A stretch of DNA of 64,000 bases from Canna indica (GCA_034359265.1 CP136897.1:36133501-36197500), one strand, 5' to 3'; numbered from the stretch's first letter, positions 1 to 10,147 are shown. Program-made: numbers and translations. The notes: generated from the sequence alone by a model not told the origin.

Positions 1-36
1 CTCACCCTTATTAGCCGACGATCAGAAGTGCATGAC

Positions 37-155
37 GGGTGCGATCATACCAGCACTAATGCATCGGATCCCATCAGAACTCCGAAGTTAAGCGTGCTAG
101 GGCGAGAGTAGTACTAGGATGTGTGACCCACTGGGAAGTCCTCGTGTTACACCTT
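37..155 (+). rRNA. 5S rRNA gene copy 1
   Basis: Full length but degenerate: C24T, C28T, T63A (A box), G86T and C94A (C box), G113A. The terminator T-tract is broken by a G (TTTGTTTTT). Probably weakly or not transcribed. Confidence 0.88.
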
Positions 156-521
156 TGTTTTTACTACCTATTTGATTGCACGACGAGATCATTTTTTTTA
201 CCAATCTTTCTAACCAAACGTTAAGGACGGACGACATCGTCGACATAAAATTTGGCTGTCGATCGCCCGCGCGGGGCCCGCCGCAACCTCTACGGCAGGC
301 TCGATCGACCAATCGACCCGAAAAATTAAAATTTGTAAATAAATAAGAAAAATAACATTTCAATTATTATTTTTCGTTTAAAACGGGCGTAACTCCGTGC
401 ATTATTGTCCGATTTCAGCTTTTCACGTGGCGCTAAAAGGCGCGCGAAGAGAAGAATAAAATGACCCCGAGCTATCCCTCGGACGCTCACCCTTATTAGT
501 CGACGATCAGAAGTGCACGAC

Positions 522-640
522 GGGTGCGATCATACCAGCACTAACGCACCGGATCCCATCAGAACTCCGAAGTTAAGCGTGCTTGGGCGAGAGTAGTACT
601 AGGATGGGTGACCCCCTAGGAAGTCCTCGTGTTGCACCTT
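522..640 (+). rRNA. 5S rRNA gene copy 2
   Basis: Full length; only G97A at the end of the C box (CCTAGG type). The spacer that follows is a short type lacking about 9 bp near 790 (GATCGAGCCG), marking the first half of the 960-bp dimer. Confidence 0.95.
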
Positions 641-997
641 TTTTTTTACTACCTATTTGATTGCACGACGAGATCATTTTTTTTACCAATCTTTCTAACC
701 AAACGTTAAGGACGGACGACGTCGTCGACATAAAATTTGGCTGTCGATCGCCCGCGCGAGGGCCCGCCGCAACATCTATGGCCGGCTCGATCGAGCCGAA
801 AAATTAAAATTTGTAAATAAATAAGAAAAATAACATTTCAATTATTATTTTTCGTTTAAAACGGGCTTAAGTCCGTGCATTATTGTCCGATTTCAGCTTT
901 TCACGTGGCGCTAAAAGGCGCGAAGAGACGAAGAAAATGACCCCGAGCTATCCCTCGGACGCTCACCCTTATTAGCCGACGATCAGAAGTGCACGAC

Positions 998-1116
998 GGG
1001 TGCGATCATACCGGCACTAACGCACCGGATCCCATCAGAACTCCGAAGTTAAGCGTGCTTGGGCGAGAGTAGTACTAGGATGGGTGACCCCCTGGGAAGT
1101 CCTCGTGTTGCACCTT
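998..1116 (+). rRNA. 5S rRNA gene copy 3
   Basis: Full length; one difference, A16G. Second half of a 960-bp dimer with copy 2. Confidence 0.96.
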
Positions 1117-1482
1117 TTTTTTTACTTCCTATTTGATTGCACGACGAGATCATTTTTTTTACCAATCTTTCTAACCAAACGTTAAGGACGGACGACGTCG
1201 TCGACATAAAATTTGGCTCTCGATCGCCTGCGCGGGGCCCGCCGCAACCTCTACGGCCGGCTCGATCGACCAATCGACCCGAAAAATTAAAATTTGTAAA
1301 TAAATAAGAAAAATAACATTTCAATTATTATTTTTCGTTTAAAACGGGCGTAACTTCGTGCATTATTGTCCGATTTCATCTTTTCACGTGGCGCTAAAAG
1401 GCGCGCGAAGAGACGAAGAAAATGACCCCGAGCTATCCCTCGGACGCTCACCCTTATTAGCCGACGATCAGAAGTGCACGAC

Positions 1483-1601
1483 GGGTGCGATCATACCAGC
1501 ACTAACGCACCGGATCCCATCAGAACTCCGAAGTTAAGCGTGCTTGGGCGAGAGTAGTACTAGGATGGGTGACCCCCTAGGAAGTCCTCGTGTTGCACCT
1601 T
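1483..1601 (+). rRNA. 5S rRNA gene copy 4
   Basis: Full length; only G97A, as in copies 2, 6 and 8. It is followed by the GATCGAGCCG short spacer. Confidence 0.95.
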
Positions 1602-1957
1602 TTTTTTTACTACCTATTTGATTGCATGACGAGATCATTTTTTTTACCAATCTTTCTAACCAAGCGTTAAGGACGGACGACGTCGTCGACATAAAATTTG
1701 GCTGTCGATCGCCCGCGCGGGGCCCGCCGCAACCTCTACGGCCGGCTCGATCGAGCCGAAAAATTAAAATTTGTAAATAAATAAGAAAAATAACATTTCA
1801 ATTATTATTTTTCGTTTAAAACGGGCTTAAGTCCGTGCATTATTGTCCGATTTCAGCTTTTCACGTGGCGCTAAAAGGCGCGAAGAGACGAAGAAAATGA
1901 CCCCGAGCTATCCCTCGGACGCTCACCCTTATTAGCCGACGATCAGAAGTGCACGAC

Positions 1958-2076
1958 GGGTGCGAACATACTAGCACTAACGCACCGGATCCCATCAGAA
2001 CTCCGAAGTTAAGCGTGCTTGGGCGAGAGTAGTACTAGGATGGGTGACCCCCTGGGAAGTCCTCGTGTTGCACCTT
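1958..2076 (+). rRNA. 5S rRNA gene copy 5
   Basis: Full length; T9A and C15T in the 5' stem region, with intact internal promoter boxes. Confidence 0.95.
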
Positions 2077-2442
2077 TTTTTTTACTTCCTATTTGATTGC
2101 ACGACGAGATCATTTTTTTTACCAATCTTTCTAACCAAACGTTAAGGACGGACGACGTCGTCGACATAAAATTTGGCTCTCGATCGCCCGCGCGGGGCCC
2201 GCCGCAACCTCTACGGCAGGATCGATCGACCAACCGACCCGAAAAATTAAAATTTGTAAATAAATAAGAAAAATAACATTTCAATTATTATTTTTCGTTT
2301 AAAACGGGCGTAACTCCGTGCATTATTGTCCGATTTCAGCTTTTCACGTGGCGCTAAAAGGCGCGCGAAGAGAAGAATAAAATGACCCCGAGCTATCCCT
2401 CGGACGCTCACCCTTATTAGTCGACGATCAGAAGTGCACGAC

Positions 2443-2561
2443 GGGTGCGATCATACCAGCACTAACGCACCGGATCCCATCAGAACTCCGAAGTTAAGCG
2501 TGCTTGGGCGAGAGTAGTACTAGGATGGGTGACCCCCTAGGAAGTCCTCGTGTTGCACCTT
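2443..2561 (+). rRNA. 5S rRNA gene copy 6
   Basis: Full length; only G97A. It is followed by the short GATCGAGCCG spacer. Confidence 0.95.
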
Positions 2562-2917
2562 TTTTTTTACTACCTATTTGATTGCACGACGAGATCATTT
2601 TTTTTACCAATCTTTCTAACCAAACGTTAAGGACGGACGACGTCGTCGACATAAAATTTGGCTGTCGATCGCCCGCGCGGGGCCCGCCGCAACATCTACG
2701 GCCGGCTCGATCGAGCCGAAAAATTAAAATTTGTAAATAAATAAGAAAAATAACATTTCAATTATTATTTTTCGTTTAAAACGGGCTTAAGTCCGTGCAT
2801 TATTGTCTGATTTCAGCTTTTCACGTGGCGCTAAAAGGCGCGAAGAGACGAAGAAAATGACCCCGAGCTATCCCTCGGACGCTCACCCTTATTAGCCGAC
2901 GATCAGAAGTGCACGAC

Positions 2918-3036
2918 GGGTGCGATCATACCGGCACTAACGCACCGGATCCCATCAGAACTCCGAAGTTAAGCGTGCTTGGGCGAGAGTAGTACTAGGA
3001 TGGGTGACCCCCTGGGAAGTCCTCGTGTTGCACCTT
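2918..3036 (+). rRNA. 5S rRNA gene copy 7
   Basis: Full length; only A16G, shared with copy 3 two units (two dimers) upstream. Confidence 0.96.
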
Positions 3037-3402
3037 TTTTTTTACTTCCTATTTGATTGCACGACGAGATCATTTTTTTTACCAATCTTTCTAACCAAAC
3101 GTTAAGGACGGACGACGTCGTCGACATAAAATTTGGCTCTCGATCGCCTGCGCGGGGCCCGCCGCAACCTCTACGGCCGGCTCGATCGACCAATCGACCC
3201 GAAAAATTAAAATCTGTAAATAAATAAGAAAAATAACATTTCAATTATTATTTTTCGTTTAAAACGGGCGTAACTCCGTGCATTATTGTCCGATTTCAGC
3301 TTTTCACGTGGCGCTAAAAGGCGCGCGAAGAGAAGAATATAATGACCCCGAGCTATCCCTCGGACGCTCACCCTTATTAGTCGACGATCAGAAGTGCACG
3401 AC

Positions 3403-3521
3403 GGGTGCGATCATACCAGCACTAACGCAACGGATCCCATCAGAACTCCGAAGTTAAGCGTGCTTGGGTGAGAGTAGTACTAGGATGGGTGACCCCCTAG
3501 GAAGTCCTCGTGTTGCACCTT
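3403..3521 (+). rRNA. 5S rRNA gene copy 8
   Basis: Full length; C28A, C67T (first base of the IE) and G97A. The short spacer after it carries GAGCCAAAAAATT, also found after copy 13. Confidence 0.94.
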
Positions 3522-3848
3522 TTTTTTTACTACCTATTTGATTGCACGACGAGATCATTTTTTTTACCAATCTTTCTAACCAAACGTTAAGGACGGACGA
3601 CGTCGTCGACATAAAATTTGGCTGTCGATCGCCCGCGCGGGGCCCGCCGCAACCTCTACGGCCGGCTCGATCGAGCCAAAAAATTAAAATTTGTAAATAA
3701 ATAAGAAAAATAACATTTCAATTATTATTTTTCGTTTAAAACGGGCTTAAGTCCGTGCATTATTGTCCGATTTCAGCTTTTCACGTGGTGCTAAAAGGCG
3801 CGAAGAGACGAAGAAAATGACCCCGAGCTATCCCTCGGACGCTCACCC

Positions 3849-3854
3849 TTATTA
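3849..3854 (+). promoter_or_regulatory. TATA-like element at -29 to -24 (representative)
   Basis: TTATTA lies 24-29 bases before copy 9, where plant 5S genes have their TATA-like element, and C is at -1. The GC pair known near -12 in some plants is not at that place here; the nearest GC is at -7/-6. The same motif precedes most copies; copies 38, 54, 59, 60, 65, 112 and 114 read ATATTA, and copy 98 has lost it. Confidence 0.8.
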
Positions 3855-3877
3855 GCCGACGATCAGAAGTGCACGAC

Positions 3878-3996
3878 GGGTGCGATCATACCAGCACTAA
3901 CGCACCGGATCCCATCAGAACTCCGAAGTTAAGCGTGCTTGGGCGAGAGTAGTACTAGGATGGGTGACCCCCTGGGAAGTCCTCGTGTTGCACCTT
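3878..3996 (+). rRNA. 5S rRNA gene copy 9 (exact majority sequence; reference copy)
   Basis: This copy matches the window's majority sequence at every position and serves as the reference for the others. 5S rRNA is the small RNA of the large ribosomal subunit and is made by RNA polymerase III in the nucleus. The 5' end GGGTGC pairs with the 3' GCACC plus a U, closing helix I, so I set the gene at 119 nt including two T of the terminator. The A box is at 3927-3941, the IE (CGAGAG) at 3944-3949 and the C box at 3957-3975; these are the TFIIIA-dependent internal promoter of plant 5S genes. Base -1 is C. Nine T follow directly. It heads the first copy of a five-gene duplicated block, and copy 14 is its identical partner 2401 bp away. 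Confidence 0.98.
3927..3975 (+). promoter_or_regulatory. Internal control region: A box, IE, C box (representative)
   Basis: In copy 9 the A box is 3927-3941, the IE 3944-3949 and the C box 3957-3975. Positions were assigned by numbering from the first G and using the known plant 5S box positions (50-64, 67-72, 80-98). These boxes bind TFIIIA and recruit TFIIIC and pol III. Confidence 0.9.
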
Positions 3997-4003
3997 TTTT
4001 TTT
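3995..4003 (+). terminator. Pol III T-tract terminator (representative)
   Basis: Nine T follow the GCACC end of copy 9. Most copies have 8-9 T and copies 101, 102 and 104 have ten. The tract is interrupted in copies 1, 20, 21, 40, 87, 100, 103, 123 and 126, and absent after copy 132. Confidence 0.92.
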
Positions 4004-4032
4004 ACTTCCTATTTGATTGCACGACGAGATCA

Positions 4033-4040
4033 TTTTTTTT
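4033..4040 (+). terminator. Second T-tract, possible backup terminator (representative)
   Basis: A run of 7-8 T between GATCA and ACCAATC sits about 38 bp after the first T-tract in nearly every unit. Its length and position would suit a fail-safe pol III terminator; that role is inferred. Confidence 0.6.
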
Positions 4041-4362
4041 ACCAATCTTTCTAACCAAACGTTAAGGACGGACGACGTCGTCGACATAAAATTTGGCTCT
4101 CGATCGCCTGCGCGGGGCCCGCCGCAACCTCTACGGCTGGCTCGATCGACCAATCGACCCGAAAAATTAAAATTTGTAAATAAATAAGAAAAATAACATT
4201 TCAATTATTATTTTTCGTTTAAAACAGGCGTAACTTCGTGCATTATTGTCCGATTTCATCTTTTCACGTGGCGCTAAAAGGCGCGCGAAGAGACGAAGAA
4301 AATGACCCCGAGCTATCCCTCGGACGCTCACCCTTATTAGCCGACGATCAGAAGTGCACGAC

Positions 4363-4481
4363 GGGTGCGATCATACCAGCACTAACGCACTGGATCCCAT
4401 CAGAACTCCGAAGTTAAGCGTGCTTGGGCGAGAGTAGTACTAGGATGGGTAACCCCCTGGGAAGTCCTCGCGTTGCACCTT
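4363..4481 (+). rRNA. 5S rRNA gene copy 10
   Basis: Full length; C29T, G89A (C box) and T109C. Identical to copy 15. Confidence 0.93.
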
Positions 4482-4847
4482 TTTTTTTACTACCTATTTG
4501 ATTGCACGACGAGATCGTTTTTTTTACCAATCTTTCTAACCAAACGTTAAGGACGGACGACGTCGTCAGCATAAAATTTGGTTGTCGATCGCCCGCGCGG
4601 GGCCCGCCGCAAACTCTACGGCCGGCTCCATCGACCAACCGACCCGAAAAATTAAAATTTGTAAATAAATAAGAAAAATAACATTTCAATTATTATTTTT
4701 CGTTTAAAACGGGCGTAACTCCGCGCATTATTGTCCGATTTCAGCTGTTCACATGGCGCTGAAAGGCGCGCGAAGAGACGAAGAAAATGACCCCGAGCTG
4801 TCCCTCGGACGCTCACCCTTATTAGCCGACGATCAAAAGTGCATGAC

Positions 4848-4966
4848 GGGTGCGATCATACCAGAACTAACGCACCAGATCCGATCAGAACTCCGATGTT
4901 AAGTGTGCTTGGGCGAGAGTAGTATTAGGATGAGTGACCCCCTGGGAAGTCCTCGTGTTGCACCTT
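4848..4966 (+). rRNA. 5S rRNA gene copy 11
   Basis: Full length but divergent: C18A, G30A, C36G, A50T and C57T (both A box), C78T, G86A (C box). Same variant set as copy 16 and nearly that of copy 23. The spacer after it lacks about 14 bp of the GC-rich block, giving a 471-bp unit. Confidence 0.9.
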
Positions 4967-5318
4967 TTTTTTTAACCTATTTGATTGCATGACGAGATCA
5001 TTTTTTTACCAATCTTTCTAACCAAACGTTAAGGACGGACGACGTCGTCGCCATAAAATTTGGCTGTCGATCACCCGCCGCAACCTCTACGGCTGGCTCG
5101 ATCGACCAACCGACCCGAAAAATTAAAATTTGTAAATAAATAAGAAAAATAACATTTCAATTATTATTTTTCGTTTAAAACGGGCGTAACTCCGTGCATT
5201 ATTGTCCGATTTCAGCTTTTCACGTGGCGCTGAAAGGCGCGCGAAGAGAGGAAGAAAATGACCCCGAGTTGTCCCTCGGACGCTCACCCTTATTAGCCGA
5301 CGATCAGAACTGCATATT

Positions 5319-5437
5319 GGATGCGATCATACCAGCACTAACGCACCGGATCCCATCAGAACACCGAAGTTAAGCGTGCTTGGGCGAAAGTAGTACTAGG
5401 ATGGGTGACCCTCTGGGAAGTCCTCATGTTGCACCTT
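5319..5437 (+). rRNA. 5S rRNA gene copy 12
   Basis: Starts GGATGCG (G3A). Other changes: T45A, G70A (IE), C94T (C box), G108A. Upstream of the gene the sequence is GCATATT instead of GCATGAC, so base -1 is T. Same as copy 17. Confidence 0.91.
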
Positions 5438-5803
5438 TTTTTTTACTACCTATTTGATTGCACGACGAGATCATTATTTTTACCAATCTTTCTAACCAAA
5501 CGTTAAGGACGGACGACGTCGTCGACAAAAAATTTGGTTGTCGATCGCCCGCGGGGGGCCCGCCGCAACCTCTACGGCCGGTTCGATCGACCAACCGACC
5601 CGAAAAATTAAAATTTGTATATAAATAAGAAAAATAACATTTCAATTATTATTTTTCGTTTAAAACTGGCGTAACTCCGTGCATTATTGGCCGATTTCAG
5701 CTTTTCAAGTGGCGCTGAAAGGCGCGCGAAGAGAGGAAGAAAATGACCCCGAGCTGTCCCTCGGATGCTCGCCCTTATTAGCCGACGATCAGAAGTGCAT
5801 GAC

Positions 5804-5922
5804 GGGTGCGATCATACTAGCACTAACGCACCGGATCCCATCAGAACTCCGAAGTGAAGCGTGCTTGCGCGAGAGTGGTACTAGGATGGGTGACCCCCTG
5901 GGAAGTCCTCGTGTTGCACCTT
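5804..5922 (+). rRNA. 5S rRNA gene copy 13
   Basis: Full length; C15T, T53G (A box, GTTAAG becomes GTGAAG), G65C, A74G. Variants shared with copies 18 and 25. Followed by a 475-bp unit with the GATCGAGCC short spacer. Confidence 0.91.
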
Positions 5923-6278
5923 TTTTTTTACTTCCTATTTGATTGCACGACGAGATCATTTTTTTTACCAATCTTTCTAACCAAACGTTAAGGACGGACG
6001 ACGTCGTCGACATAAAATTTGGCTGTCGATCGCCCGCGCGGGGCCCGCCGCAACCTCTACGGCCGGCTCGATCGAGCCAAAAAATTAAAATTTGTAAATA
6101 AATAAGAAAAATAACATTTCAATTATTATTTTTCGTTTAAAACGGGCTTAAGTCCGTGCATTATTGTCCGATTTCAGCTTTTCACGTGGTGCTAAAAGGC
6201 GCGAAGAGACGAAGAAAATGACCCCGAGCTATCCCTCGGACGCTCACCCTTATTAGCCGACGATCAGAAGTGCACGAC

Positions 6279-6397
6279 GGGTGCGATCATACCAGCACTA
6301 ACGCACCGGATCCCATCAGAACTCCGAAGTTAAGCGTGCTTGGGCGAGAGTAGTACTAGGATGGGTGACCCCCTGGGAAGTCCTCGTGTTGCACCTT
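6279..6397 (+). rRNA. 5S rRNA gene copy 14 (exact majority sequence)
   Basis: No difference from the majority sequence; all promoter boxes intact and C at -1. It is the 2401-bp partner of copy 9 and one of only two exact copies I find. Confidence 0.98.
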
Positions 6398-6763
6398 TTT
6401 TTTTACTTCCTATTTGATTGCACGACGAGATCATTTTTTTTACCAATCTTTCTAACCAAACGTTAAGGACGGACGACGTCGTCGACATAAAATTTGGCTC
6501 TCGATCGCCTGCGCGGGGCCCGCCGCAACCTCTACGGCTGGCTCGATCGACCAATCGACCCGAAAAATTAAAATTTGTAAATAAATAAGAAAAATAACAT
6601 TTCAATTATTATTTTTCGTTTAAAACAGGCGTAACTTCGTGCATTATTGTCCGATTTCATCTTTTCACGTGGCGCTAAAAGGCGCGCGAAGAGACGAAGA
6701 AAATGACCCCGAGCTATCCCTCGGACGCTCACCCTTATTAGCCGACGATCAGAAGTGCACGAC

Positions 6764-6882
6764 GGGTGCGATCATACCAGCACTAACGCACTGGATCCCA
6801 TCAGAACTCCGAAGTTAAGCGTGCTTGGGCGAGAGTAGTACTAGGATGGGTAACCCCCTGGGAAGTCCTCGCGTTGCACCTT
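6764..6882 (+). rRNA. 5S rRNA gene copy 15
   Basis: C29T, G89A, T109C, identical to copy 10 and exactly 2401 bp from it. Confidence 0.93.
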
Positions 6883-7248
6883 TTTTTTTACTACCTATTT
6901 GATTGCACGACGAGATCGTTTTTTTTACCAATCTTTCTAACCAAACGTTAAGGACGGACGACGTCGTCAGCATAAAATTTGGTTGTCGATCGCCCGCGCG
7001 GGGCCCGCCGCAAACTCTACGGCCGGCTCCATCGACCAACCGACCCGAAAAATTAAAATTTGTAAATAAATAAGAAAAATAACATTTCAATTATTATTTT
7101 TCGTTTAAAACGGGCGTAACTCCGCGCATTATTGTCCGATTTCAGCTGTTCACATGGCGCTGAAAGGCGCGCGAAGAGACGAAGAAAATGACCCCGAGCT
7201 GTCCCTCGGACGCTCACCCTTATTAGCCGACGATCAAAAGTGCATGAC

Positions 7249-7367
7249 GGGTGCGATCATACCAGAACTAACGCACCAGATCCGATCAGAACTCCGATGT
7301 TAAGTGTGCTTGGGCGAGAGTAGTATTAGGATGAGTGACCCCCTGGGAAGTCCTCGTGTTGCACCTT
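7249..7367 (+). rRNA. 5S rRNA gene copy 16
   Basis: Same seven changes as copy 11 (C18A, G30A, C36G, A50T, C57T, C78T, G86A). Short GC-block spacer follows. Confidence 0.9.
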
Positions 7368-7719
7368 TTTTTTTAACCTATTTGATTGCATGACGAGATC
7401 ATTTTTTTACCAATCTTTCTAACCAAACGTTAAGGACGGACGACGTCGTCGCCATAAAATTTGGCTGTCGATCACCCGCCGCAACCTCTACGGCTGGCTC
7501 GATCGACCAACCGACCCGAAAAATTAAAATTTGTAAATAAATAAGAAAAATAACATTTCAATTATTATTTTTCGTTTAAAACGGGCGTAACTCCGTGCAT
7601 TATTGTCCGATTTCAGCTTTTCACGTGGCGCTGAAAGGCGCGCGAAGAGAGGAAGAAAATGACCCCGAGTTGTCCCTCGGACGCTCACCCTTATTAGCCG
7701 ACGATCAGAACTGCATATT

Positions 7720-7838
7720 GGATGCGATCATACCAGCACTAACGCACCGGATCCCATCAGAACACCGAAGTTAAGCGTGCTTGGGCGAAAGTAGTACTAG
7801 GATGGGTGACCCTCTGGGAAGTCCTCATGTTGCACCTT
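7720..7838 (+). rRNA. 5S rRNA gene copy 17
   Basis: Same as copy 12: G3A, T45A, G70A, C94T, G108A. The spacer after it has the single mismatch (A at 8003 against G at 5602) noticed between the two five-gene blocks. Confidence 0.91.
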
Positions 7839-8204
7839 TTTTTTTACTACCTATTTGATTGCACGACGAGATCATTATTTTTACCAATCTTTCTAACCAA
7901 ACGTTAAGGACGGACGACGTCGTCGACAAAAAATTTGGTTGTCGATCGCCCGCGGGGGGCCCGCCGCAACCTCTACGGCCGGTTCGATCGACCAACCGAC
8001 CCAAAAAATTAAAATTTGTATATAAATAAGAAAAATAACATTTCAATTATTATTTTTCGTTTAAAACTGGCGTAACTCCGTGCATTATTGGCCGATTTCA
8101 GCTTTTCAAGTGGCGCTGAAAGGCGCGCGAAGAGAGGAAGAAAATGACCCCGAGCTGTCCCTCGGATGCTCGCCCTTATTAGCCGACGATCAGAAGTGCA
8201 TGAC

Positions 8205-8323
8205 GGGTGCGATCATACTAGCACTAACGCACCGGATCCCATCAGAACTCCGAAGTGAAGCGTGCTTGCGCGAGAGTGGTACTAGGATGGGTGACCCCTT
8301 GGGAAGTCCTCGTGTTGCACCTT
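8205..8323 (+). rRNA. 5S rRNA gene copy 18
   Basis: C15T, T53G, G65C, A74G as in copy 13, plus C95T. The match to the first five-gene block ends at this C95T (8299). Downstream the spacer switches to the CATAAATCTTGG subtype. Confidence 0.91.
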
Positions 8324-8689
8324 TTTTTTTACTACCTATTTGATTGCACGACGAGATCATTTTTTTACCAATCTTTCTAACCAAACGTTAAGGACGGACG
8401 ACGTCATCGCCATAAATCTTGGCTATCGATCGCCCGCGCGGGGCTCGCCGCAACCTCTACGGCCGGCTCGATCGACCAACCGACCCCAAAAATTAAAATT
8501 TGTAAATAAATAAGAAAAATAACATTTCAATTATTATTTTTCGTTTAAAACGGGCGTAACTCCGTGCATTATTGTCCGATTTTAGCTTTTCACGTGGCGC
8601 TGACAGGCGCGCAAAGAGACGAAGAAAATGACCCCCGAACTCTCCCTCGGACGCTAACCCTTATTAGCCGACGATCAGAAGTGCATATC

Positions 8690-8808
8690 GGTTGTGATCA
8701 TACAAGTACTAACGCATCGGATCCCATCAAAACTTTGAAGTTAAGCGTGCTTGGGCGAGAGTACTACTAGGATGGGTGACCCCCTGGGAAGTCCTCGTGT
8801 TGCACCTT
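8690..8808 (+). rRNA. 5S rRNA gene copy 19
   Basis: Divergent 5' end: G3T and C6T (GGTTGTG), C15A, C18T, C28T, G41A, C46T, C47T, G75C. Helix I would be weakened. Copy 26 is its relative 3384 bp downstream. Confidence 0.88.
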
Positions 8809-9175
8809 TTTTTTTACTACCTATTTGATTGCACGACGAGATCATTTTTTTTACCAATCTTTCTAACCAAACGTTAAGGACGGACGACGTCGTCAGCATA
8901 AAATTTGGCTGTCGATCGCCCGCGCGGGGCCCGCCGCAAACTCTACGGCCGGCTCCGTCGACCAACCGACCCGAAAAACTAAAATTTGTAAATAAATAAG
9001 AAAAATAACATTTCAATTATTATTTTTCGTTTAAAACGGGCGTAACTCCGCGCATTATTGTCCGATTTCAGCTGTTCACATGGCGCTGAAAGGCGCGCGA
9101 AGAGATGAAGAAAATGACCCCCGAAATCTCCCTCGGACGCTCACCCTTACTAGCCGACGATCAGAAGTGCATAAC

Positions 9176-9294
9176 GGTTGCGATCATACCAGCACTAACG
9201 CACCGGATCCCATTAGAACTCCGAAGTTAAGTGTGCTTGGGCGATAGTAGTACTAGGATGGGTGACCCCTTGGGAAGTCCTCATGTTGCACTTT
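9176..9294 (+). rRNA. 5S rRNA gene copy 20
   Basis: G3T, C39T, C57T (A box), G70T (IE), C95T, G108A, C117T. The T-tract is interrupted by C (TTTTTCTTTT). Confidence 0.88.
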
Positions 9295-9661
9295 TTCTTT
9301 TACTACCTATTTGATTGCACGACGAGATCATTTTTTTTTACCAATCTTTCTAACCAAACGTTAAGGACGAACGACGTCGTCGCCATAAATCTTGGCTGTC
9401 GATCGCCCTCGCGGGGCCCGCCGCAACCTCTACGGCCGGCGTGATCGACCAACCGACCCGAAAAATTAAAATTTGTAAATAAATAAGAAAAATAACATTT
9501 CAATTATTATTTTTCATTTAAAACGGGCGTAACTCCGTGCATTATTGTCCGATTTTAGCTTTTCACGAGGCGCTGAAAGGCGCGCGAAGAGACGAAGAAA
9601 ATGGCCCCGAGCTGTCCCTCGGACGCTCGCCCTTATTAGCCGACGATCAGAAGTGCACGAC

Positions 9662-9780
9662 GGGTGCGATCATACTAGCACTAACACACCGGATCCCATT
9701 AGAACTCCGAAGTTAAGCGTGCTTGGGCGATAGTAGTACTAGGATGGGTGACCCCTTGGGAATTCCTCATGTTGCACTTT
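9662..9780 (+). rRNA. 5S rRNA gene copy 21
   Basis: C15T, G25A, C39T, G70T, C95T, G102T, G108A, C117T. Same C-interrupted T-tract as copy 20, with which it forms a 486-bp pair. Confidence 0.88.
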
Positions 9781-10147
9781 TTCTTTTACTACCTATTTGA
9801 TTGCACGACGAGATCATTTTTTTTTACCAATCTTTCTAACCAAACGTTAAGGACGAACGACGTCGTCACCATAAATCTTGGCTGTCGATCGCCCGCGCGG
9901 GGCCCGCCGTAACCTCTACGGCCGGCTTGATCGACCAACCGACCCGAAAAATTAAAATTTGTAAATAAATAAGAAAAATAACATTTCAATTATTATTTTT
10001 CATTTAAAACGGGCGTAACTCCGTGCATTATTGTCCGATTTTAGCTTTTCACGTGGCGCTGAAAGGCGCGCGAAGAGACGAAGAAAATGGCCCCGAGCTG
10101 TCCCTCGGACGCTCGCCCTTATTAGCCGACGATCAGAAGTAAATGAC

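Larger units (their letters stand above)
522..4362 (+). repeat. 960-bp dimeric higher-order repeat (4 copies)
   Basis: Copies 2-9 form four pairs. The first gene of each pair has G97A and a short spacer with GATCGAGCC (475-476 bp); the second has the full C box and a 485-bp unit. Starts 1483, 2443 and 3403, and 998, 1958, 2918 and 3878, are exactly 960 bp apart. Confidence 0.9.
3995..4362 (+). other. Representative 5S non-transcribed spacer (368 bp)
   Basis: This spacer between copies 9 and 10 shows the layout shared by all spacers. In order it has nine T (3995-4003), a second run of eight T (4033-4040), the perfect palindrome GACGACGTCGTC (4071-4082), a GC-rich block about 4103-4150, an AT-rich stretch about 4160-4225, CACGTG (4265-4270, about -98 to -93), a CCGAG/CTCGG hairpin with six-base loop (4308-4312 and 4319-4323), and the TATA-like element near -28. 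I see no gene in it or in any other spacer. Many copies carry the 10-bp palindrome CCCGCGCGGG in the GC-rich block; here one base differs. Confidence 0.95.
3533..5897 (+). repeat. Five-gene direct duplication, first copy
   Basis: This 2365-bp stretch holds copies 9-12 and most of copy 13 and matches 5934-8298 at an offset of 2401 bp. I noticed one mismatch (5602 against 8003). It is bounded by mismatches at 3532/5933 and 5898/8299. Confidence 0.88.
5934..8298 (+). repeat. Five-gene direct duplication, second copy
   Basis: Contains copies 14-17 and most of copy 18, with gene variants matching copies 9-13 one for one. Confidence 0.88.

Noticed and set aside
63..75. Regular 485-bp spacing of a short conserved element, at first glance like an array of direct repeats with spacers.
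   Set aside because: The repeated element is the 5S gene and the intervening sequence is also repeated; a CRISPR array has unique spacers and much shorter repeats.
1049..1324. A 91-codon minus-strand open reading frame (beginning MKCYFSYLF) that recurs in dozens of units.
   Set aside because: It runs antisense through the spacer and the 5S gene itself and ends in the 5S A box. It recurs only because the DNA repeats; in many units it is truncated or frameshifted, with no sign of amino-acid-level constraint.
4160..4225. AT-rich stretch in the spacer as a replication origin or matrix attachment site.
   Set aside because: Only base composition supports it; no specific motif was seen.
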